A stretch of 64,000 nt of DNA from Mycoplasma haemofelis str. Langford 1 (GTDB lineage Bacteria; Bacillota_I; Bacilli_A; Mycoplasmatales; Mycoplasmoidaceae): assembly GCF_000200735.1 (NCBI RefSeq), contig NC_014970.1:124001-188000 (forward strand), given 5' to 3'. The translations under genes and the position numbers were made by a program. Of the stretch, positions 31,894-39,075 are shown piece after piece (positions within the stretch are counted from its first letter, which is position 1; each line of letters starts with the position of its first letter). Under the pieces are notes generated by a model, which had not been told where the DNA came from, made no database searches, and was given only the letters and a program-made list of their open reading frames with translations.

Positions 31894-32418
31894 TTAGGGA
31901 TTTTCCTTATCAAACGTAATCATAGATTTTCTTAAACTAGAAGCCCTTTCCATTTCGCCACTCAATTTAAGTTCCCCCAAGGATTCAGATCTTTTGACAT
32001 TTCCGACAGCAAATCAATCCTGTCATTGAAACTTCTCTCAACAAGCGAATTTCCTTTGTATAGGGTTTCAGTAAACGTAAGATCGACCTTGATCGTTACC
32101 GCGTAAGCTACACTTCTTAATCTCCGTGTCTAGGGCAATAAATTCATCTGTAAGCTTTTTGGGAGAAATTTCATCCACCAAAGGTTGTCTTTTATCATTT
32201 GCCTTCTTATATCCCACTACATAAACATCCATAACAGGAGCGGGCTCCGCTACCGTTACCCCTTCTTTCTTTTCCTCTACTTGTGACTTCTCCTCAACCA
32301 CTTCTAAAACAGAGGATGTTGGGGCTTTATTAAGGACAGTTAATGCCGCTATACCTCCAACTCCAGAGACCAATCCAGTACCACTTAAAATAGCGTTTAA
32401 TCCTTTCATTCTCAGCAA
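31894..32418 (-). CDS. Family A array protein, probably frameshifted near the C-terminus
   Basis: ATG 32418 to TAA 31894-31896, 174 residues, with TGA Trp codons. Hydrophobic N-terminus (Ile-Leu-Ser-Gly-Thr-Gly-Leu-Val-Ser-Gly-Val-Gly-Gly-Ile-Ala-Ala-Leu), then Lys/Glu/Val-rich linker, then Asp-Val-Tyr-Val-Val-Gly-Tyr-Lys. Very close to the 34988 gene. After the stop, another frame continues the family sequence (Glu-Cys-Lys-Arg-Leu-Tyr-Ser-Leu-Asn-Phe-Gln-Asp-Gly) down to TAG 31783, matching Gly-Cys-Glu-Ala-Val-Tyr-Asp-Leu-Thr-Phe in the paralog, so a frameshift at about 31890-31905 shortens it. An 8-bp repeat element lies upstream. Function unknown. Confidence 0.65.
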
Positions 32419-32451
32419 CTCCTAAAAATAGTTTCTCTATTCTAAATGAGA

Positions 32452-32474
32452 GGAGAACTGGAGAACTGGAGAAC
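32452..32474 (-). repeat. 8-bp tandem repeat in upstream element of the 32418 gene (about 3 copies)
   Basis: On the + strand GGAGAACT, GGAGAACT, GGAGAAC; on the transcribed strand AGTTCTCC repeats, ending about 34 bases before the ATG. Between repeat and start lies a TAGAAT-like -10 and an AGGAG ribosome-binding site. The same element recurs at four more places with 1, 1, 4 and 4 copies. Confidence 0.75.
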
Positions 32475-32482
32475 GAAATTTT

Positions 32483-33142
32483 TTAAGTTTCTGAAGATGT
32501 GGTGACAGCTATATCCTTAGTACATCACTCTTTATATGCTTTAAATGTATGGGAATTTTCATCTGTATGAAGTTCTTTGGCATTTTTAAAACATCACTCT
32601 TGTAAATCCTTCACTTCCTTAAGAGCAGTCTTATCTATCTTTTGACCTTTAGCATCAGTGATCTGATTGTCGGACGTGGCAGAACTGATGTAAGTAGTTT
32701 TCTTATTTTCCCACTCCGAATCTCCCAAAGTCAACGGAGACCGTTTTAATGTGGTGGATGTTCTTATATGTTGAGATATGTTATCTTTGGTACATCACTC
32801 TCTAAAAGAATCAAATCTCTCTTTTTGTTCGTGATCTTCTTTGGCTTGATTTTTACATCACCCCTTTAAAGAATCTTGTGTGGGTGCTTGTTTGGAGAAT
32901 TCTTTAATTAAAGGCTTCTTATCGGGATTGGAACTTAGTATTTGGGTGTAGCTTGTAATAAGTGATCCCCACTGTGTGTCGTGGGTGTTTTCTGAAGTAG
33001 AGAGTATGAATCTCTCCCCTTGTACTTCTATTTTCTTAGAGATTGAGATTACTTCCTTATCTTTGGAAAGAGCATATCAAGCACCTACTCCCCCAGCGGA
33101 AGCAACTCCAACCGTACCTATTGCTGCCGCTTTGGAGATCAT
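32483..33142 (-). CDS. Family B array protein, 219 aa
   Basis: ATG 33142 to TAA 32483; several TGA Trp codons break it under the standard code. N-terminal hydrophobic segment (residues 3-20, Ala/Gly rich), then Ser-Ile-Ser-Lys-Lys-Ile-Glu-Val-Gln-Gly-Glu-Arg-Phe-Ile-Leu-Ser. Four Trp-Cys dipeptides are spaced through the domain (Gly-Trp-Cys-Lys, Glu-Trp-Cys-Thr, Glu-Trp-Cys-Phe, Glu-Trp-Cys-Thr). Paralogs start at 39020 and 63998. No known domain; surface anchoring through the N-terminal helix is inference. Confidence 0.75.
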
Positions 33143-33249
33143 TATTTAGCGACTTCCTCTATTATCATCCTTAAAAGTTAACTTAAAAAAGCGCTTCAAC
33201 CAATCGGATATAAACGTATGCATAATATCTCTAAAGCCTTAAACTCCCC

Positions 33250-33268
33250 CCCCTCGAATACCGAGGGG
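33250..33268. other. Perfect hairpin next to a C8 homopolymer
   Basis: CCCCTCG, loop AATAC, CGAGGGG. It lies about 110 bases upstream of the 33142 start and overlaps the C8 run. No T-tract follows on either strand, so it is not a standard terminator. Confidence 0.6.
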
Positions 33269-33323
33269 ATTGAGATTCTCCCGAAGCAGTTCAAGTTATT
33301 ATTCCATAACATAATAGACCTTC

Positions 33324-33370
33324 TACAACTCCTAAAAGAAGTCTCCGTATCTTAGTTGGGAGGAGAACTA
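33324..33370 (-). promoter_or_regulatory. Conserved upstream element, one repeat copy
   Basis: On the - strand AGTTCTCC once, then TCCCAACTAAGATACGGAGA and TTCTTTTAGGAGTTGTAG, the same order as in front of 34988 and 36264. It stands about 180 bases before the 33142 gene, with no family A gene directly behind it. Confidence 0.6.
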
Positions 33371-33508
33371 AGTAATTAAGAGATGTATTCTGATGAGATA
33401 GGAATTCCTAACTCAATATCTATTAGTAAATTAAATGTACTAATTGTTCTTCTCTTTGGATGGATTGTGGGTAGCTACTATTTTCAATAGGTGGGTTAAA
33501 GTACTTCT

Positions 33509-34077
33509 TTAGCTGGGATTAATGCCTTTAAGATTTCAACAGTAATATGACTCTCAACCATATTCAGTTAGTTTAGTTCCTATCAAAACCCCCAAAGAGC
33601 TACACTCGTCAACCACTTCACTTGTAGAGACTCTTTTCGATTCTTGACTTTTAAGGGAAAGAATGGTTTGCTGTTGTTGAAATGACTCTTTACACAACTG
33701 TTTTAAATGCTCATGTTCTCTTAAGGTGGCGTATTCATTTTTATGTTGAAACTCCACTTTACAATTAAAAGAACCCCCTCAAGAAGGAGTCGCTCCCCTT
33801 TCTTCATTTGTTGAAATAGAAAAGTTTAAAGTGTCCGTCCTGTTGAAAAAATTACCGTAGTGCTGGGTTTCAAAATCTAAATTTAAAACCTTCCTTTTCT
33901 CGTCCTTAAATGAAACTAATCCTTGAGGAATTTTACTTACAATCGACTGCTGATGTCTGATGTAGAGTTACCTCTGATGGAACTTCAAACATATGCACCC
34001 AAAGCTCCAAACCCCGCCCCTCCGGCAGTTAAGCCACCAAATATAGCTAATTTAGCTAAACCAAATCCAATAAACAC
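33509..34077 (-). pseudogene. Family E array gene, frameshifted
   Basis: The N-terminal part (GTG 34077 to TAA 33937, 46 residues) is a hydrophobic segment (Phe-Ile-Gly-Phe-Gly-Leu-Ala-Lys-Leu-Ala-Ile-Phe-Gly-Gly-Leu-Thr-Ala-Gly-Gly). From about 33950 the coding signal moves to another frame and continues to TAA 33509 (Ser-Lys-Ile-Pro-Gln-Gly-Leu-Val-Ser ... Glu-Phe-Gln-His-Lys-Asn-Glu-Tyr). A shift around 33937-33950 joins both. A more decayed relative of the first part lies at 36720-36797. Confidence 0.6.
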
Positions 34078-34126
34078 AACTCTGCCTTTCTAAAAAAGAG
34101 ATACCCACACAACCTCCTACAACACA

Positions 34127-34168
34127 CCATCACATCGATGATGTAAGAACCTTCTATTCGAAGTTCTT
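34127..34168 (-). promoter_or_regulatory. Conserved double-hairpin leader (copy 1)
   Basis: CATC/GATG stem followed by AAGAAC-C-TTC paired with GAA-GTTCTT (loop TATTC). The second copy at 36811-36852 keeps both stems with compensating base changes, so structure seems selected. It would lie in the 5' leader of the family E gene. Confidence 0.5.
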
Positions 34169-34261
34169 GCCGGATCCGCTTATCAACTTTATTGCAATTA
34201 CAAAGTATAACAAATTTGTATTCAAATTAGGATTAACGCCCCACTCTATGGAGACTCTTCT

Positions 34262-34308
34262 TCAACTACTTTTAAAAGATTTTGTATTCTAGTTGAAGGA
34301 GAATCAAG
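34262..34308 (-). promoter_or_regulatory. Conserved upstream element, one repeat copy
   Basis: - strand GATTCTCC, then TTCAACTAGAATACAAAATC and TTTTAAAAGTAGTTG, aligned with the elements in front of the family A genes. It precedes the family E pseudogene by about 185 bases. Confidence 0.55.
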
Positions 34309-34367
34309 CTTTCCGGCTTAAGATTAAGGTGTTGTTAATCTTAGCTATGTATGATTTGATCTAATGT

Positions 34368-34988
34368 TTAAACTCTTCCAGTGAATAGCAAAACCCTGCA
34401 GAAATTAGAACCCATACCATCTTTGAAGGTTAAGTCATAAACAGCCTCGCAGCCCTTTTTGAAGGTATCATCATCATGCCCTTCTTCTTTAAATGTGAAT
34501 ATAGCTGTTCTCAAATTATGAACTCTTTCCATCTTCTCACTCAATTCAACCTCTCCTAGGGATTGAGTCTTTTTAACATCGGAGACGGTTAGTCAATCTT
34601 TTCATTGAAATTTAGGATTACACATTAATTGCTTTTGTTTAGGATCCCAATAAACATAAGATCTTCCCTGAACATTACCGCTTAAACTACATTTCTTCGC
34701 TTCTCCATCCATAGCAATAAAATCATTAGTTAACTTATTTGGAGAGATTTCATCCACCAAGGGCTGACTTGAACCATTAAAAAGTTTATATCCCACTACA
34801 TAGACATCCATAACAGGAGCTGGCTCTACCACTGTTACCTCTTCTTTCTTTTCCTCTACTTGTGGTTTTTCTTCAACCACTTCCAAAACAGATGCCGCAG
34901 GAGCTCTATTAAGAGCGGCTAGTGCTGCTACACCCCCAACTCCCGAAATCAATCCAGTACCGCTTAAGACAGCTTTAACTCCCCTCAT
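34368..34988 (-). CDS. Family A array protein, 206 aa (intact)
   Basis: ATG 34988 to TAA 34368. N-terminal segment Ala-Val-Leu-Ser-Gly-Thr-Gly-Leu-Ile-Ser-Gly-Val-Gly-Gly-Val-Ala-Ala-Leu (hydrophobic), a Glu/Lys/Val linker at residues 36-58, Met-Asp-Val-Tyr-Val-Val-Gly-Tyr, then a Cys-containing domain ending Lys-Gly-Cys-Glu-Ala-Val-Tyr-Asp-Leu-Thr-Phe. Two TGA Trp codons near 34602. This is the intact reference for the frameshifted 32418 copy. A four-copy 8-bp repeat lies upstream. Function unknown. Confidence 0.75.
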
Positions 34989-35028
34989 ACCTTACAACTC
35001 TAGAAGAGTTTTTGTATCTTAGTCGGTT

Positions 35029-35059
35029 GGAGAACTGGAGAACTGGAGAACTGGAGAAC
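35029..35059 (-). repeat. 8-bp tandem repeat upstream of the 34988 gene (about 4 copies)
   Basis: GGAGAACT three times plus GGAGAAC on the + strand. On the transcribed strand it is followed by CCGACTAAGATACAAAAAC and TAGAGTTGTAAGGT before the ATG, so the repeat sits about 40-70 bases upstream of the start, where a -35 box or activator site would be. Confidence 0.8.
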
Positions 35060-35067
35060 GAAATTTT

Positions 35068-35734
35068 TTAAGCTTCTGAGGCTGGAGTAGGAGTTGCTTC
35101 TGCGTTAGCTATATCTTTAGTGCATCATTGTATATATGCTTCTGTTGTTGCTGATCCTTGCTTGTAAAGAGTAGTGAGATTCCTTTTGCACCAGTCTATT
35201 AACTCTTTCTTATCCTTCAAAGTATGATCACTCTTTGCGTTGCCGTTATCATCAGTTAATTTCTTGTTTTCATTCCCTGATTGTAGGTAGCTACTTACAT
35301 TAGTATCTCACTTGGGATCATTCTCTCCAAGTGCCTCCTTTTTCAGTTCCTTTAATTGACCAAAAACTGAATTCTTAGTACACCAAGATTCATAGTTATC
35401 TAGCAACTCCTGATCCTCACTACTTTCAACTCTAGTATTAGAGCATCAACTCTTAAGTTCTTCCTTTGTAATAGTAGCTTTCCTAAGCATGCTTTGTGCC
35501 TCGGAATTGCCAGATATAGACTTAACTATCTCATCCCATTCTGTATCATGAGTATCGGCATCTGTTCTCAGTATGAACTTCTCTTTTTTAGCACTAACTA
35601 CTTGTCATACAGTGAAGCCGGTAGTGTGATGAATATCCTTATCTTTTAGTGCTTGATAACCCCCATAAGCTACCGCGCCGGCAAATTCCAGTTCCTCCAG
35701 CTAAAGCTAACACCCTTGTAGCTTCGAAACTCAT
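35068..35734 (-). pseudogene. Family C array gene, frameshifted in the signal segment
   Basis: ATG 35734 opens the normal family start (Met-Ser-Phe-Glu-Ala ... Leu-Ala-Gly-Gly-Thr-Gly) but after 16 codons the frame is wrong and stops. The rest of the protein is intact in another frame from about 35686 (Phe-Ala-Gly-Ala-Val-Ala-Tyr-Gly-Gly-Tyr) to TAA 35068, with Ser-Trp-Cys, Asp-Trp-Cys and Gln-Trp-Cys motifs and Gln-Val-Val-Ser-Ala-Lys-Lys-Glu-Lys-Phe. One extra base (or two missing) explains it. Intact paralogs start at 38387 and 63359. Confidence 0.65.
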
Positions 35735-35757
35735 TTAGTTACCTAGTACATCATTCC

Positions 35758-36264
35758 TTAACTTGATGACTCCGTTAATTCATCTTTACCTTTGCTACTA
35801 AACCAATTACAGAAACTAGAACCCCCAGATTCTCCTACAAAAGTTAACTTATAAACAGCTTCACACCCTTCACTAAATAAACCCGAACTATCCTCAATAA
35901 ACGTAGCCATAGCTGTTCTTAAATCTGAAAACTTTTCACCCAAGAATGGGGAGCTTTCAACCACTCTTACAGCTGGTTCAAGTATTGTGGATACAACAGC
36001 AACAGGTGTTTCCTCTAACTGACCACTTGATGCAGAATTAGTCACGACATTTGCTTCAGGAACGTTTAAGGTTTTGGTCTCTGATAAACTAGTTGTCGAG
36101 TTTTCACTAGAAGTGGCTGAGATTTCTTCTTCTTTCGATTTTTCTTCAGTCTCTGATAAACTAGTTGTTATAGGAGTTCCATTAGAAGCAGTTGCGGCCA
36201 CTATTCCGTAGCATAACATTCCACCAACTAGGATGGCCTTCAGCAACCCCTTCATCCCCAACAA
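35758..36264 (-). CDS. Family A array protein, Ser/Thr/Glu-rich, 168 aa
   Basis: ATG 36264 to TAA 35758, no TGA. Hydrophobic N-terminus (Ala-Ile-Leu-Val-Gly-Gly-Met-Leu-Cys-Tyr-Gly-Ile-Val-Ala-Ala-Thr), then a low-complexity stretch (residues 30-90) where Ser-Leu-Ser-Glu-Thr appears twice, then the family A domain Leu-Arg-Thr-Ala-Met-Ala-Thr-Phe ... Gly-Cys-Glu-Ala-Val-Tyr-Lys-Leu-Thr-Phe. The linker differs strongly from the 34988 copy, the C-terminal domain is shared. Four 8-bp repeats upstream. Confidence 0.75.
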   Translation of the reverse strand: MLGMKGLLKAILVGGMLCYGIVAATASNGTPITTSLSETEEKSKEEEISATSSENSTTSLSETKTLNVPEANVVTNSASSGQLEETPVAVVSTILEPAVRVVESSPFLGEKFSDLRTAMATFIEDSSGLFSEGCEAVYKLTFVGESGGSSFCNWFSSKGKDELTESSS

Positions 36265-36297
36265 TCTCTAAAAGAAGTTTCTGCATCTTAGTTGAGA

Positions 36298-36329
36298 GGA
36301 GAACAGGAGAACAGGAGAACAGGAGAACA
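36298..36329 (-). repeat. 8-bp tandem repeat upstream of the 36264 gene (4 copies)
   Basis: GGAGAACA four times on the + strand. On the transcribed strand it runs into CTCAACTAAGATGCAGAAAC and TTTTAGAGATTG, ending about 33 bases before the ATG. The unit differs by one base from the other loci (A for T at the end), yet all four copies share it, showing local homogenisation. Confidence 0.8.
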
Positions 36330-36719
36330 AAGTTTTATAAAAATAAATAATAAGGTTTTCGAGACGTTACCGAGGAACGGAGAGACTAAGAGATCTTAGC
36401 TAAATATTTATCGAGCAATTTAAACGTATTAACCACCCTTCCCTTTGCGTGATCTAGAGTAGTATCTTCCTCATACAAAGCACAGAAACTCCCTCACTAT
36501 CTTGGGTTTTAATTTGTCGTATTTCAGTTATTGATATTAGATTCGTTAGTCTCTTATTCTCAATCTGCAGGTGGATTAAAGCTCCCTCTATGTAAGATTA
36601 ATACTTCTATAGAGTTGCACTTATCACTTGATGGGAGACTCACATTTTAGATGCAGATTAGTAAATAAGGTTCATCTGTTGCTGGCATGACTTTCGATCC
36701 GCTTTTTAATTAGCCTTAG
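36330..36719. other. Gene-poor stretch, decayed
   Basis: No ORF of family type in either strand. The right end merges into the family E relic, so this is probably the eroded body of that gene. No RNA gene or terminator recognised. Confidence 0.4.
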
Positions 36720-36797
36720 TTAATTGGAACTTCAAATATATGAAGCCGCGTCCCCAACAACTAAGCTACAGAATGTATATAGTTTAGCTAGACAAAA
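36720..36797 (-). pseudogene. Family E relic (signal segment only)
   Basis: - strand reads Phe-Cys-Leu-Ala-Lys-Leu-Tyr-Thr-Phe-Cys-Ser-Leu-Val-Val-Gly-Asp-Ala-Ala-Ser-Tyr then Trp(TGA)-Ser-Ser, aligned with Phe-Gly-Leu-Ala-Lys-Leu-Ala-Ile-Phe in the 34077 gene, but without start codon and followed by stops. Confidence 0.5.
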
Positions 36798-36810
36798 CTT
36801 AGGAAACGCA

Positions 36811-36852
36811 CCATCATATTGATGATGTAAGGACTCCTTATTTGGAGTTCTT
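36811..36852 (-). promoter_or_regulatory. Conserved double-hairpin leader (copy 2)
   Basis: CATCA/TGATG stem, then AAGGACTCC paired with GGAGTTCTT around TTATTT (nine pairs, one G-T). It matches copy 1 at 34127-34168, with the inner stem TTC/GAA changed to TCC/GGA on both sides. Confidence 0.5.
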
Positions 36853-36940
36853 GTTGAATCCGCTTGTGAACTTTATTGCAATGTATTTAAATTAAAGAAG
36901 ATGTTCGTACTTAACGGTGAAAGTTACTTCCTTTATTTAA

Positions 36941-37204
36941 CTATTTAAAACTTATGAATGTTTGTCATGAACCGTAAGTCCTTCTGGTATTACTATAAAC
37001 AGTTCCAGAATAATTTGAAGACTTAACTTCACTACATCACTTCTTGAATTCCTTTATTCCAAAAGAATCATTTTCTTCCGTAGAAGAGTAATTTCTTTGA
37101 AGCTTGGTATTGTTTTCTACTTTGCTTCAAGTAGTTTTGTAGACGTCATAATTACCCAAAATTCCAGAATAACAAGATAAACCTACTCCTACAGAGCAAA
37201 TCAT
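36941..37204 (-). CDS. Family D array protein, short copy, 87 aa
   Basis: ATG 37204 to TAG 36941 with three TGA Trp codons, so it is invisible in standard-code ORFs. It parallels the next gene (37720): Val-Gly-Val-Gly-Leu-Ser-Cys-Tyr-Ser-Gly-Ile-Leu-Gly-Asn-Tyr-Asp-Val-Tyr-Lys-Thr-Thr-Trp-Ser, then Gln-Arg-Asn-Tyr-Ser-Ser and Phe-Lys-Lys-Trp-Cys-Ser-Glu-Val. The first about 14 residues of the longer copy are missing. Function unknown. Confidence 0.6.
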
Positions 37205-37306
37205 GATCTTAACTTTTACTTTCCAAAAGTATAATCACTTTTCAAAGTTTCATTTTCATTGATAATTCTTATTTTCTCTCCGAATGAAGAATAGGGATGT
37301 TGTTAA

Positions 37307-37720
37307 TTACCTAGGCAAGCAAACAGACACCGTTCATGAATGATCAGTCTTTTCCACATTTCTACAAACAGGTATAGTAAAGCTTCCGCCTTCATTGGAT
37401 GATCCTCTCACTTTTGCTTCTCCAACATCTTTAGAATGCCCTTCAACAACATTATTGGCAGATACTTCAGAACACCACTTCTTAAATTCTTCTAAATTGA
37501 AGGTAGTTTCTTCGTAGGAGGAAGAGTAATTCCTTTGACAATTTATTGGATTAAAGATCTCATTGGAAGTTCCTTGTTCCTTGTTCCTTTTCAAAACAGG
37601 AATGCTCCAAGTGGTTTTATAAGTATCGTACTGCCCAAGAATTCTATGGTAACAAGCCCCACCAACTCCCGCTCCAACAGTTATACTTCCGCCTGCAACT
37701 AATTTAACGGCGCAACTCAT
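37307..37720 (-). CDS. Family D array protein, 137 aa
   Basis: ATG 37720 to TAA 37307. Glycine-rich N-terminal segment (Leu-Val-Ala-Gly-Gly-Ser-Ile-Thr-Val-Gly-Ala-Gly-Val-Gly-Gly-Ala-Cys-Tyr), Gln-Tyr-Asp-Thr-Tyr-Lys-Thr-Thr-Trp, and one Lys-Trp-Cys-Ser motif near residue 83. One TGA Trp at 37334. It starts five bases after the stop of the 38387 gene, so both are likely co-transcribed. Confidence 0.7.
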
Positions 37721-37724
37721 TATC

Positions 37725-38387
37725 TTAACCTACTGAAGGAGAGGAATTCGTACTGGACACAACTTCTTTAACACACCACTGCATATAAGCTTGAGTAGTG
37801 GGGGAATTCTCTTTGTACAGAGACCTTAAGTTCTTGTTGCACCAATCTATTAATTCATTCTTGTCCTTCAGAGTATATTCACTTTTCACTGTTCCCTTTT
37901 CGTCGGTCAATTTGTAATTTGTGTTGCTTGTGTCTCCCTTGTTAGGGTATTTCTTTACATTCTCATCCCATTGAGAATCTCCCTCTTCCAGAGCTATTTT
38001 CTTCAGGGTTGCTAACTGACCAAAATTGGAATTCTTAGTACATCAAGACTCGTAATTCTCCAGTAAGCCTTCTTCTGAATTCTCAATCTTCGTTTTAGAG
38101 CATCAAACTTTAAGAGAATCTTTGGTTACGGCGACAACCCCTAAAGCGCTTTTTGCATCTTCATTGCTAACAAGTCCTTTACTTATTTCTTCCCATTCTG
38201 CATCGTGGGAAGTGGTATCTGTACTTAATACGAATTTCTCTTTCTTGGAGCTTACGACTTGTCATATGGATTGACTAGTCTCTACTTGAGAATCTTCATT
38301 TTTAAAGGTTAAATAACCACCATAGGTAACTAACCCAACGGAACCTGCACCTCCAGCTAGAAATAAACTCTTTGCTGGGGAGCTCAT
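37725..38387 (-). CDS. Family C array protein, 220 aa (intact)
   Basis: ATG 38387 to TAA 37725. Hydrophobic segment residues 6-26 (Leu-Phe-Leu-Ala-Gly-Gly-Ala-Gly-Ser-Val-Gly-Leu-Val-Thr-Tyr-Gly-Gly-Tyr), then Trp-Gln-Val-Val-Ser-Ser-Lys-Lys-Glu-Lys-Phe-Val-Leu-Ser-Thr-Asp-Thr. Four Trp-Cys motifs. Close paralogs: 35734 (frameshifted) and 63359. The stop codon of the upstream 39020 gene abuts its ATG. Confidence 0.75.
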
Positions 38388-39020
38388 CTATTGACCGCTA
38401 TCTTTTGTGCATCACTCTTTGAATGATTTGAAAGTTTGATCACTGTCATTTACATAGAGATCCTTAGCTTTCTTAAAGCACCAATCTTGAAGGACTTTAA
38501 TATCCTGTAAATTTGTCTTTGTTATCGAAGTTCCAGAACTATCGGTTATTTGATTTTCTGTTGTTGCCTTGCTATTGTAATCGCTCTTCTTTTGCTCTCA
38601 TTCTGAATCACCTAGAGATAATGGTATTTTCTTTAATGTAGGAGTTACTTTGATGTGTTGTGCGACATTATCTTGTGTGCATCACTCCCGAAAGGAATCA
38701 AACTTCCCCTTTTCCTTATGATCGGATTTTGCATTATTTCCACATCAACTCTTTAATTCATCCTTAGAGGGAGCTTTGTTTGCGAATTCCTTTATTAAAG
38801 GTTTATTGCTGGGATTGGACTTTACTAATGGTTCATAAGCTTTAATTAAGCTATCCCATTGAGTATCATGAGAAGAAGAGAGGATGAATCGCTCTCCTTG
38901 TTCTTCAATCTTGGTGGATATAGAGGTGATATCTTTACTGCCAGAAAGAAAGTACCAAGTTCCTGCTCCGCCTGCAGAAGCAACTCCAAGAGATCCTGCA
39001 GTTAAAGTTTTGTAGGTCAT
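38388..39020 (-). CDS. Family B array protein, 210 aa
   Basis: ATG 39020 to TAG 38388, directly abutting the next gene. Hydrophobic N-terminus (Ala-Gly-Ser-Leu-Gly-Val-Ala-Ser-Ala-Gly-Gly-Ala-Gly-Thr-Trp-Tyr-Phe-Leu), Ile-Glu-Glu-Gln-Gly-Glu-Arg-Phe-Ile-Leu-Ser, Pro-Leu-Ile-Lys-Glu-Phe, and four Trp-Cys motifs, most with TGA. The order B then C is also found at 63998/63359. Function unknown. Confidence 0.75.
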
Positions 39021-39075
39021 GGGTGATTAAAGAGATTTGGTACATCATGTCTTGAAGCTCTCGTAAGTCTTATTA

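Larger units (their letters stand above)
33143..33508. other. Leader/intergenic with hairpin, C8 tract and orphan promoter element
   Basis: Holds a C8 run (33246-33253), a perfect 7-bp hairpin CCCCTCG/CGAGGGG (33250-33268) and, at 33324-33370, a one-copy version of the family A upstream element. After that element a 45-codon frame on the - strand (ATG near 33315 to TAA near 33181) is open, but it resembles nothing else and is probably a relic. Confidence 0.5.
34078..34367. other. Leader region with double hairpin and one-copy upstream element
   Basis: From left to right on +: hairpins at 34127-34142 and 34145-34168, a conserved stretch TTATTGCAAT on +, and the family A type element at 34262-34308 with one repeat copy. 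The hairpin part is conserved upstream of the family E relic at 36.8 kb. No gene seen. Confidence 0.5.

Noticed and set aside
33250..33268. Rho-independent terminator
   Set aside because: The stem is perfect but neither strand has a T-run after it, and it lies upstream of a gene start.
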